This document shows positions 24,364 through 34,759 of a DNA stretch of 64,000 nucleotides, one piece after another. Within the stretch, counting starts at the first letter, position 1, and every line of letters begins with the position of its first letter. A model generated the notes under the pieces. That model had not been told where the DNA came from. It worked only from the letters and a program-made list of their open reading frames with translations, and did not search any database. The DNA is taken from contig JAPYXD010000391.1 in assembly GCA_030998225.1 (NCBI GenBank), forward strand, positions 1,550,001 through 1,614,000, written 5' to 3'. The stretch is from Diplolepis rosae. Its lineage: Eukaryota; Arthropoda; Insecta; Hymenoptera; Diplolepididae. The position numbers were made by a program, and so were the translations under genes.

Positions 24364-26666
24364 CACGAAGTAGTATAAGGAGACCCCACTCCTATGCAGC
24401 CTTTCGAAAATTTGGACGCGTAGATTCAGATTTAGTTAGTTTGCTGCAAATTATAATATCTTTGGTTTGCTGTGATGATCGCATTCGTGCGTTCATCTTT
24501 ATTTTAGAGAGAGAGAGAGCGAATTAAAGGCGTATTCACAACTATCACTTCTTAATATCACGTGATAAATTTAAATTCGAAGTAGAGTTGAAATTTTACA
24601 AATTTATATTCATATGGCAAAATTGTAGATCTATTAAGGAGACTTTAGAATAAAAATTAATGTTAGAATTTATATTAAGTTAACATTTTCTATTTCTTTA
24701 GACTGCGAGCCTAGTCTGGGCTACTCTTGGGAAATAAGACTTGGTATCTTTCCCACGGAGTGTCCAGGACATTCCTGAAATAAATCTTTAGGCATTATAA
24801 AAAAAAAGGGATGAAACGAACTGTCAATAATTATTGTAGACGGGCAAGTTACATTCAGCGAAAACAACATCTGCGAAAAAGAATAAAAAGAAGCTCGAGA
24901 GATCCGAAACAGACCACACTTAGAAACTATATATCTTACACTCTTCAAGCTTCTAAATAATAAAATGACCGGAAAGACTTTCTTTAACTAAACTAGTCCC
25001 TTTCTCGTTTCGAATTACAGTCTTTGATTTTATAGCTTTTCTAAGACCTCACTCGGACTTTTACGATAAACGCATGTTCTGACCTAACTCACCAAGGGGC
25101 TCGGGTTTTACAGCCTCGACCCAACGGTTATCAAAAAAAATAGGAAAGGGTGTTTTGTTTCAAGGGTCTCTGGAAACTCTTGAGATTGAAAGAAATGGTC
25201 ATCTCTCAACCTTCCCTCTCTAGTGAACTTTTGAAAGCGTGACTTGCAACTCTAGAGGGTGGTTTTAGAGATTACGATTGGCTAAGCGGGGGTGATCCAT
25301 CGCCTTCAACTTGACCGGGCCCAGCAACACGCAAGAACGGCTATAGCTGATCGACAGATTTTGTCTTAACTCTCGACGAAGGAAGTCCGTTCTCTCGAAG
25401 TTTCGTCACAGACAAAGTTATGTACGCGTTTTAAACCTTAAGATTTATAATAAATCTTTATTAAATTGCTTTTACAACGATCTTCCGTCTTTATTTTCAT
25501 AAGCCGGCCGATAGATATTTAAATAATTAAGAAAAAGCCCGCGCAAAACTTAGACGGCATTGTGACCGAAGGGGGTTATCACATTGCATCGTTCGTTGCG
25601 CCGCTTGCGGAAAAGCGTTGCAACACAAGTTTCAAAAATGTCGGCGCTCATAATGTAAGCGTGATTTGTACAAACAAAAATTACCAGTCATTGCCATACA
25701 TGTGCCAGAAGTTTTAAATATATTAATAAACAAGTGTATGCAAGATAATATGGTCTATTGTTTTACTGATGGTTGCGCATCCACGCGCTATGTTGGAAAG
25801 AAGAAAAAAGAAAAAGAAGACAGACTGGAGAAGCGTCACTTCTTTTGTCCTAGCACGGTCAGTATGTTTAATTATTTTATAAATCTGTAATGTGAAGTAC
25901 ATTGATCTGTTTTTAATTTTTGTGCTATTGCAACTATTTTTTCTTGATCTCCTAGCCGAAAGTACGGTCCTCCCGGCCGCATTTCACCCCAGAAACAACG
26001 ACTTTTGTGGCCGCTAAATTCATCGTATAATTCGTTTGTTTAATTTAATTTAATGTGACTTCATGCAATTACACGAAAAATCAATATTAATATTGTTTTC
26101 TAAGAATAAATTTTCTCTGGTATTTGTTAATTTAAAAAAAAATTTTGATTTTCAAATTTTTTTTGCAGTTATTATATGATTGCATTTCTTATTATAATAT
26201 TTCCGAATAATATATTGCTGCAACAAAAATTAGGGATACTCATCAACCTCTCTTAGAAGATTTTCAAACTCTTCAATGCAAGTAACTTTAATGTAAATAC
26301 TTAAAGAAACAAAAGGGTTTGCTTTCCATCTTCGCGTTGACAGGTAACATAATCTACAAAATTCAGAAAAAGGCAAAATGTAAATAACATAAACTATACT
26401 TCACTTAGTAAACACATCTATATTGTATATTATATTATATTTCATATAAAAGAACAGCAGTATACTTTTAAAATAATGTTAACTATAACGGTGCCACTGT
26501 TTTTGTTTATCTGTTTTCGTGCAGTAGACAACACGACAGCCATATTGTGAAAATTCAAGAGTTTGACATTTCCCTCTAAGAGGCGCTACGAGCGATGCAA
26601 ACTAACTAAATCCGAATCCACGCGTTCAAATTTTCCGCGAGTGGGGTCTCCTTATACTACTTCGTG
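24364..26666. mobile_element. 2.3-kb P-type element, non-autonomous or decayed
   Basis: Perfect 28-bp inverted ends starting CACGAAGTAGTATAAGGAGA lie between an exact 8-bp duplication CATTGTAC at 24356-24363 and 26667-26674. Similarity continues inward for about 80 bp (GATTTAGTTAGTTTGC on both sides). The insertion split an older GGTAGGTATACATTGTACCA terminal repeat. A short exon inside (25738-25857) looks THAP-like, which with the 8-bp duplication favours the P superfamily. There is no transposase catalytic core. Confidence 0.8.
25738..25857 (+). pseudogene. Possible THAP-domain first exon within the P-type element
   Basis: An ATG-initiated exon encodes MQDNMVYCFTDGCASTRY, a Lys/Glu-rich run, then RHFFCPST and a GTCAGT donor. 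The C-x4-C at the start and the following basic/aromatic stretch fit the N-terminal half of a THAP finger. A candidate second exon after a CTCCTAG acceptor near 25955 adds only about 24 residues before a stop, and the C-x2-H half is not found. It is either a decayed transposase exon or chance. Confidence 0.35.
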
Positions 26667-26740
26667 CATTGTACCATAGTTTTAGATGCCCGTGAAGTTA
26701 GCACCCCGACTATAATATTTTTTGATTTTATTATATGGAA

Positions 26741-27076
26741 TCGTTTGTTAGTATTTGGTCGTCAGGTTTTAACATTTGGTAGTTAAAATTAAAAAAGTTA
26801 TTAAGGTTTTAAAGTTGGGGTGCTAACTTAACGGTAGCACACCACTTTTTGGAATTTCTGAATACAAATTGTTGCAATCGTTTGTTAGTGTTTGGTCGTC
26901 AGGTTTTAACGTTTGGTAGTCAAAATTAAAAAAGTTATTAAGGTTTTAAAGTTGGGGTGCTAACTTCACGGTAGCACACCACTTTAATATTTTTTAAAAA
27001 TTCCTTTTGGAATACTTTTATTTTAGTTTGCTAATGTTTGGTCGTCAGGTTTTGGCGTTTGGTAGTCAAAACTTTA
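26741..27076 (+). repeat. Tandem repeat, about 137-bp unit
   Basis: Units begin near 26741 and 26879, with a third, diverged partial unit near 27026. Each has TTTGGTCGTCAGGTTTT, and the first two also share GGGGTGCTAACTT and GGTAGCACACCACTT. Spacing of the GGTCGTCAGG core is 137 and 146 bp. There is no coding signal. Confidence 0.75.
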
Positions 27077-27079
27077 GAA

Positions 27080-27775
27080 AATATTTAACTTTTAAGAGTC
27101 TAAAGATCAACCGGAAATATCATTAACAACTGTTTCACCGCGCAGCTGTTCCTGCCTCCAGCACACGTAAGAGAAGCGCGAAATTTAAATTTAAAAAAAA
27201 CTTTATATCACTCAAAAAACTATTTGGTGTTATAATTATCCAAAACTGTTGTGGGTTTTCTTATTTTTAAATATAATAGAGTATAATTCTATAATAATGG
27301 TAGAAAAAATCTTTCATATTGCAAAGGTAAATTAATCTTTTCAATACTTTTCGATTTGCCATTAAATGATTTGTTACGTTTGAATATTGTACACAGGTTC
27401 AAATTACGTTTATTGAACATATTTTATAAAATTATAAAATGGAATTTTTATCATTAGCACATTTCAATTCTATTTGCCTTTTTTACTCTGTATCTTATCC
27501 ACCGAAAATTTTCTTCATCCGATGCTATAACTGATATTTTCCTCCATAAAATCATAATTCAAATTTTCAAGCTGAGGATTTTAATGTAATAATAAATATT
27601 AAAGGTTGGATACTTGAATAGAGCTAATTTTATGTAAGCAATTAGTCTCTTTCAAATCTAATCTAATAGACAATTATTCACTTTCTCTAAGACAGAAAAA
27701 TTATTACTTAATCTTACTTTGACACTTATATAAAACACGTGCTAAAAACAGATGAATAGATTATTCTGTTTTTCA
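27080..27775. other. AT-rich intergenic sequence
   Basis: No gene, RNA or transposon end could be recognised here. Confidence 0.4.
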
Positions 27776-27903
27776 AAAGGAATGCGTTGGCAAAAATTGC
27801 AAGTATATATCAAATATAGGCGGTAGAGAGCGCTTCAGGGAAATGTACAGGAATCCTGCATCTTGCAATCCTCGCAGTTTTTTCCAACACATTCCTTTCA
27901 TAA
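27776..27903. mobile_element. Small palindromic MITE (inverse copy at 28008-28132)
   Basis: The roughly 120-bp sequence from GGAATGCGTTGGC to AACACATTCC contains CTACCGCC and AAGCGCTCTC blocks. It recurs in reverse at 28008-28132 (GGAATGTGTTGGCAAAAACT). The two copies flank the left terminal repeat of the large palindromic element, so successive insertions have targeted this sequence. Confidence 0.6.
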
Positions 27904-28240
27904 GGTAGGTATACATTATACCATAGTTTTAGTTGCCCACAGTTTCAATTGCCCATAAAATCACCAGACGTCATTATATCTGAAAAGGAGTGTTAGACGA
28001 AGTTTATGAAAGGAATGTGTTGGCAAAAACTGCGAGGATTGCAAGATGCAGGATTCCTGTACATTTCCCTGAAGCGCTCTCTACCGCCTATATTTGATAT
28101 ATACTTGCAATTTTTGACAACGCATTCCTCTCATAACCTTCGTCAAACACTGCTTTTCAAATATAGTGACTTCTGGTGATTTTATGGGCAATTGAAAGCA
28201 GCCCTGTCCGACTAAAAACAAAATGGCGGTTCCTTAGTGA

Positions 28241-31043
28241 TTATAGTTTCTATGTGCGAAGTTTTCTCACCAGAGCGACGCTGCACGCGGCACGATCTAC
28301 AAAAGCATTGTACTAATAGACAAATATTTAAAAAATTTTAAAGAATTAAGTTTCTGAACAATATGAAATGAAAAAATGTTCCTAAAATGATTCTAGGACA
28401 TAAAATACACATTTTCCATAAATCAATTAATACAAAATAAAAAAAAAGAACACATTAAACTTCGTAAAATATATACTGTGGATACGCATGAAGAATTCTT
28501 GAGACCCTGAACAACATTTTTTTTATGTTATTCCCATATAATTGAAAATATATTCAAAAATAAATAAAAAGCTTAAGCTTCTAAATAGAAGTATTTTCCA
28601 TTTTTATTTTCCAGCTTCAAACGAATGAAGTGAAAAATAAATATTTTGTTAAGCCCTGTGTTCAACATAAAAAACCATGCGAAGGGAAATATATACTCAA
28701 TTAAAAATTTGTAAATGTAACAAAAAATATTCATTACTATAAAATTTGATAGTACATATTTTTAACATATTTCAAATTTTTAACATGTACAGATCGATGA
28801 TGACTAGTTAAGTGTCGCAAAGCTTGGCATGATTTTTTTTCAAGACGCTAAATTTTTAAATTTCAGCCATTTCCTGTCTTACGAATTGTCTCATTCTTAT
28901 TTAAAATAAAATTAAATCACATATGCTAAAATCTCTACAGCTTCATTGGCATGTTCTTTGCATTGAAAAATAAATTTTGTTTCATCAGATAAAATTAAAT
29001 CGTCTAGAATTAGATCAAAAGGATTGCTAGACCGGCAATGTTTGTTAAATAGATATTCGACAACTGTGATAAGCTTGTAGAACTTAACATTTGGATGTAT
29101 GAAATCTTTATTTATTTTTGCAAATCTACTCAAACATTCAGGTAACTGATCACAAGAAAAAGATATTGTATCTGCATTAATTTCAGAAGTAGTCAAAAAT
29201 GCATTTAAGCATGTCGAACACTGAGTGTGCTGTTTAATGTAAGCAGTTATACGACCAGTTGTGTATAAAATCAAACAATTTCTAACAGCTGGTAAAGCAT
29301 AATCGTGCGCTACTCATGCATCTACAAAATCACTAAAACCAGTGTCTTCACAATCGATTATTGCTTTTAACTTCTCTCGAATTTCTTGAATTGCGCTTTT
29401 ACTATTCGACTTGATGTAATTCTTTTAATTTTGAAATTGTTATTAAGGGCTGTGGAGGGTTGCCATCGAAAGTACTACAATTTCCAAGCTTTGGAGGATT
29501 CAAAATGCTAAAGGTAGCTAATATCTTGTATATTTGCAAGAAGGTTGGTGTACAAGGATGATCATTTGTTCCTCCAGCTAATCTGATAGTGCCAAAAAAT
29601 CTCTAAACAAAAGGAAAGGAACAAAAAATTAGTGAAACTTTTATACAGTATTGATAATATTCCATTCGAAATCTCATACTGAATAAAATATTTTTATCTT
29701 GTTCATTTAAATTTTCTGAAATTAAGGAAGCTAAAGAAATACTAAATGGATTTTGAATGCAACATCAACGACACTATATTTCTTATACAAATCCATTTTG
29801 TAAAAAAATATAAAAGTGCTTTCTTCGATATTTCTATTTCACTGGAAGAATTCGGATGAAATGCAATGGATTCAAGGGATCTAAAAATAAATTTTGGAGT
29901 TAAACAAGTACCGTGATGATTAATATGAACGTATCTGGAAATAAAATATTAGACCAGATTTTATATAAAGATATTTTATCATACGCGTAAAAAATACTAA
30001 GTATAAAGTAATTAAAATAAATATTTTAATATTATTATTATAAACGGTAGTTTATCTTTCCTGCAAAACACGTCATATTAAAATGAATACATATGTTCAT
30101 ATTTTTCCGCGAAGTTCAATACTTACAAAAATTGATTGAATATAATGAAAAAAGACGAAAAAAATCAGCTATATCTGATAAAGTATCTAATATATCTATA
30201 TTCCCTGTATGAAATATGTTGAACATAACCAAAGACATATATACATATGTTAAAAATATGTATTAGCAAATTTTATAGTAATGAATATTTTTAGTCATGC
30301 GATACAAAATTTATTTTTCAATGCAAAGAACATGCCAATGAAGCTGTAGAGATGTTAGCATATGTGATTTAATTTAATTTTAAATAAGAATGAGACAATT
30401 CGTAAGACAGGAAATGGCTGAAATTTAAAAATTTAGCGTCTTGAAAAAAAAATCATGCCAAGCTTTACGACACTTAACTAGTCATCATCGATCTGTACAT
30501 GTTAAAAATTTGAAATATGTTAAAAATATGTACTATCAAATTTTATAGTAATGAATATTTTTTGTTACATTTACAAATTTTTAATTGAGTATATATTTCC
30601 CTTCGCATGGTTTTTTATGTTGAACACAGGGCTTAACAAAATATTTATTTTTCACTTCATTCGTTTGAAGCTGGAAAATAAAAATGGAAAATACTTCTAT
30701 TTAGAAGCTTAAGCTTTTTATTTATTTTTGAATATATTTTCAATTATATGGGAATAACATAAAAAAAATGTTGTTCAGGGTCTCAAGAATTCTTCATGCG
30801 TATCCACAGTATATATTTTACGAAGTTTAATGTGTTCTTTTTTTTATTTTGTATTAATTGATTTATGGAAAATGTGTATTTTATGTCCTAGAATCATTTT
30901 AGGAACATTTTTTCATTTCATATTGTTCAGAAACTTAATTCTTTAAAATTTTTTAAATATTTGTCTATTAGTACAATGCTTTTGTAGATCGTGCCGCGTG
31001 CAGCGCCGCTCTGGTGAGAAAACTTCGCACATAGAAACTATAA
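28241..31043. repeat. Inverted duplication of a transposon 3' end
   Basis: 28241-28982 and 30301-31043 are near-perfect inverted copies. Both contain the same C-terminal coding end (TKFIFQCKEHANEAVE, then Tyr-Val-Ile and stop), in opposite orientation, plus the 3' flank. The left copy belongs to the longer minus-strand reading frame. The right copy has only the last 24 or so codons. It is a foldback made by duplicating the 3' end. Confidence 0.8.
28912..29605 (-). pseudogene. P-element-type (THAP9-like) transposase, C-terminal remnant
   Basis: On the minus strand the upstream part reads FFGTIRLAGGTNDHPCTPTF, then LQIYKILATFSILNPPKLGN, the conserved block after the GTP-binding and catalytic regions of P transposases. 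After a gap with stops, an open frame (29274-28912) encodes ILYTTGRITAYIK, a CSTC pair, FLTTSE and an HANEAVEIL end, the C-terminal region. RNase-H catalytic residues upstream cannot be traced reliably, although coding-like sequence extends to about 29940. It is broken by several stops and is inactive. Confidence 0.7.
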
Positions 31044-31713
31044 TCACAAAGGGAATCAAGTTCTCACCGTTGCAGGCAGGGAGTCGGATAGGGCTGATTG
31101 AAACTTTGGGCAACTAAAACTATGGTACAATGTATACCTACCCTTTCATAATCTTCGTCTTACACTGCTTTTTTAATATAGTGACGTTTGGTGATTTTAT
31201 GGGCAATTGAAACTTTGGGCAACTAAAACTATGGTACAATGTATACCTACCGGTTTGCGTAATGAGTTTCAATTTCTTATTAAATATTACTTAACAATAG
31301 AAGATTTTCAGTTTTTTTTCATTTTGTAGGCATTGCTAGGATATACTAGGGTATTTGATATTGACGTGATAAAATGAACAAGAATTAATTTTTTTGACAA
31401 AAATCGGTTTTATTTCTCAATGTACTCTGGTTTTAGCTCGATATAACGAATCCAATGATCTTTCAACTTTTTTTTGCCTCCTAAATAATAGATGGATCGA
31501 AAATAGACAGGTACTTCAAAATCAAGGTTGGAAAGTCTGTCTTACTCTAGGTCACCCTAGTGTGCTCAGATTGCAAACCGGGGTACCTACAGACACGTTT
31601 GCACGCCGTATCCGTGTGAAGCGAATAGGGAGAGACCAGGGGGCGTGGTGCTTTTGTTCCTTCCTTGTCGTTCTTGCGTGCGAGAACGACACCTCCAACT
31701 TCTCCTTATTCTC

Positions 31714-32003
31714 CATGGAGACTAGATATAAGGAGACCAGTCTCTTATGGCCGTACTTCACAAAACACGAATTGAAGTTCTGCCAAGTAATTAGTTAGGA
31801 AACATCCCGATGAGGGCACGTGTGTTCCCTGAGTGCAAAATGGCGGCATCCACGGTTTATAAGCATCGTGTATTAGACGTCGCCATTTTGCACCCAGGGA
31901 ACACACATGCCCTCATCGGGAAGTTTTGTAACTATGTACTTGGCAGAACTTCATTTCGGGAATGGATATATGGAGATTGGTCTCCTTATATCTAGTTTCC
32001 ATG
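31714..32003. mobile_element. P-type MITE, intact copy
   Basis: 290 bp starting CATGGAGACTAGATATAAGG with a complementary end (TATCTAGTTTCCATG). A perfect 8-bp duplication TTATTCTC lies at 31706-31713 and 32004-32011. Internally it is nearly palindromic (GGGCACGTGTGTTCCCTG against CAGGGAACACACATGCCC). This copy defines the family used to interpret 791-2027. Confidence 0.9.
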
Positions 32004-32252
32004 TTATTCTCCTTGCTTCCTCCTAGCAATGCTTCTTCTTCTTCATGTTTGTGGCTCCTTGCTGTTCAGCAAATAGCCATAACTAACACACAATAGGAAA
32101 CCTCCACGAATTAGTTTCCTCAATTTTATAGAGACACATGTATATGCCAATGAAATTAAAGTTGCGAAGTAGTTGACAATTCAAGACACCACAGTAGTAA
32201 TTCGCCCATTCAGAATTCAGTTCCATTGACCACGTGTGCGCACATTCAAAAA

Positions 32253-32871
32253 TTGAGATAACTAAGTTGACGTCACAGGCCATGTGGTAGAGATAGACTG
32301 TAGGTAAGGTTGGTCTTGGACGAAAGAAATATATGGGAATCGTTGGGAAATTGACGAAACAAAATTTTCCAGCGTAAAAGTAGGTCATAAATTTATTAAT
32401 AATTATATTTTTCAAGTGCAAAATTCATTTCCGCCTATTTTGAGTACCTACTTGTCGCTTGTCATTCTTTTAATTCTTTAATATGAAATAAAATGTCATA
32501 AATTTGTGGGTTATGATGACCGTTTGCTTTGAAGGATTTGAAGAATGTGTTGAAAACGAGAACATGCTTATCGATACATTCTTCAAATCTTTAAAAAAAA
32601 ACGGTCATCATAACCTACAAATTTATGACATTTTATTTTATATTAAAAAATTAAAAGAATGACAAGCGACAAGTAGGTACTCAAAATAAGCGGAAATGAA
32701 TTTTGCACTTGAAAAATATAATTATTAATAAATTTATGACTTACTTTTACGCTGGAAAATTTTGTTTCATCAATTTCCCAACGATTCCCATATATTTCTT
32801 TCGTCCAAGACCAACCTTACCTACAGTCTATCCCTACCACATTGCCTGTGACGTCAACTTGGTTATCTCAA
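32253..32871. mobile_element. Long-arm foldback element (copy 2)
   Basis: About 619 bp made of two roughly 300-bp arms starting TTGAGATAACTAAGTTGACG and ending in the complement, with a short loop near 32570. No target duplication is obvious (CAAAA left, TGGCG right). It lies inside the 8.4-kb hAT-type element. Confidence 0.75.
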
Positions 32872-33120
32872 TGGCGTTAAAAGTCTGAGACACTTCGCAC
32901 TAAAACAAGCAGTTTCAGCATACTAGCAGAAAGTTATTCAAAGCATCGTAAAAGGGCTCACACTGATGCCACTTTATCCACTTACATTTCCGCACACACG
33001 GAAGTGGCAAGTCCAACAGTTTCAGGGCCACAGGCAAACCACCCTGTTAATATAAATAGTACTGAGAACCCTGGAATGAATAATAAAGAGACCAAACTGC
33101 CATGGGAAACTTTTCCGAAT

Positions 33121-33739
33121 CTGGCAGGAGCAACTGCACGGTAAGTGCCCGGCTTGTAAGTTGGAAGTAGTGGAAAGGAGTGCGCAAGTGCGCAGTTGTC
33201 ATCTTCTTACTCACGGGAAAATGTGCGACTGAGACGAACTTGTCAAATTGATCTAAGCCAGAGAGGTTATGCAACCTGGTACGCTACACGACATTGCTAA
33301 GGAAAAAATTTATTATATTAAATGCATTATATTATATTACATGCGATCCTCAAAATCTTGAAAATTCCTCGGATTAAAGTCCCTCAAATTTAAAGGAAAA
33401 AACTATTCAACATTATTTAACACACAATTTACGAAGTAATAACAAATAGCATAATTTCAATTTCAAGATTTACAATCTTATATCCGATATATACTTACCA
33501 CTTTTATAATACACTCCTTTAGCTTTATAGGAGTCCTGAGATAATATATATTTTTTTTAAACTAAATTGAAATTGAACAAATATCTACCGCTTGCAAATG
33601 ATCAAAAAATCAATCAACATAACCACTCTGGCTTAGATCAATTTGACAAATTCGTCTCACTCACACATTTTCTCGTGAGTAAGAAGAGGACAACTGCGCA
33701 CTTGCGCACTCCTTTCCACCGTGCCGTTGCTCCTGCCAA
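33121..33739. repeat. Foldback repeat with GCGCAAGTGCGC arms
   Basis: 33121-33276 and 33613-33739 are inverted copies sharing GGAGTGCGCAAGTGCGCAGT, ATTTGACAA-type and CTAAGCCAGAG blocks. The centre is AT-rich. Just outside the right arm, ACATGGAGATAGGTCTCC resembles P-type MITE ends. No coding content. Confidence 0.7.
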
Positions 33740-34198
33740 GTCGCTTACATGGAGATAGGTCTCCTTATTATTCCTTCGTGTGAGAACCATACCGCAATCA
33801 GCCCCCTGCATCTTAGCCAGAATGCACGTAATCCGCGAAACGAAAATGTCATAAGAATTGACCGTGGCCGCTAGGGGCGCTGATTGTTCATGAGGCCTGA
33901 ATTCATTTTAATGCATGGGAAAAATGCATAAAAATTAAATTTTTGGGGATAAGAACTACTTGATCATATTTTTTTTTACAACACATTAAACTAGAAAGTT
34001 TTAAATATTATTTAAAGCAATTTTTACTGATATAAAGGGTAATATGCTTGAAATTTGGGCGAAAATTGTCTTTGTAATTCTGGCTGGAAATTGAAATCAA
34101 AGTTCTGTTATCTTCGTTTTAACATTAATATTTACATTGTGATTATTAAATAAAAATACAATATTTATTTATATTATCAATATTATTGATATTATATC

Positions 34199-34337
34199 TG
34201 TTACGAGCAAACCGTGAATAAAATATTAAAAATTATAATAAGTTGTAATTTCATAAAAATATTTTATTATTACCCAAGCGAAGTATTTACGCAAGACTCG
34301 AATAAACAATAAATAGTTCATTCACGGTTCTCGTAAC
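34199..34337. repeat. Short inverted repeat
   Basis: GTTACGAGCAAACCGTGAAT pairs with ATTCACGGTTCTCGTAAC at about 34320-34337 around AT-rich DNA. It is probably a small palindromic MITE. Confidence 0.5.
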
Positions 34338-34484
34338 CTGAGCGCTTTTGCACGCTCAGCAGAGGCAGGTAAAGGGGTCGGTTCAAGGACCTGAACATAT
34401 TAAGAAAACTCAAAATTAAAAGAACAATCTCCATGCAATGGGAAAGATTGTTTATAATAATAAATAAGGTTATAGGTATATATG

Positions 34485-34645
34485 TGTATATGTATGATCT
34501 ATAATATAATATATATTGTATATGCTATGCTATATGTATATATATATATATATATAATATATATTATGTATGCTATGTCATATTTATATATATGATGTAT
34601 ATTATATATGTTGTGTATGTGGTTTATGTGTGTATATATATATGT
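34485..34645. repeat. TA/TATG microsatellite
   Basis: Impure (TA)n interleaved with TATG and TGTA steps over about 160 bp. Open frames through it are low-complexity artefacts. Confidence 0.85.
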
Positions 34646-34759
34646 ATTGTATACTTTTGTTATATTATTATAGATAATATAACATGGGTTATTCATAATA
34701 ACGCTAACTTGAGCGTTTAGATTTGTGTCCATGTTTGAATGTGTGTGCATATATTCACG

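Larger units (their letters stand above)
27904..31251. mobile_element. Nested palindromic P-superfamily element
   Basis: Outer ends are GGTAGGTATACATTATACCA on the left and the related complement on the right, continuing through TTTTAGTTGCCCA and CAATTGCCCATAAAATCACC blocks. A second right-type end lies at about 31110-31142, followed by an 8-bp TTTCATAA that also precedes the left end (27896-27903), so an inner copy of 27904 to about 31142 is likely. Inside are 743-bp inverted arms (28241-28982 and 30301-31043) and minus-strand P-type transposase sequence. Exact boundaries of the nested layers are uncertain. Confidence 0.65.

Noticed and set aside
28912..29605. Retrotransposon or host gene reading for this region
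   Set aside because: The GGTNDHP and NPPKLGN blocks fit P-type transposase, and there is no reverse transcriptase motif or long terminal repeat nearby.
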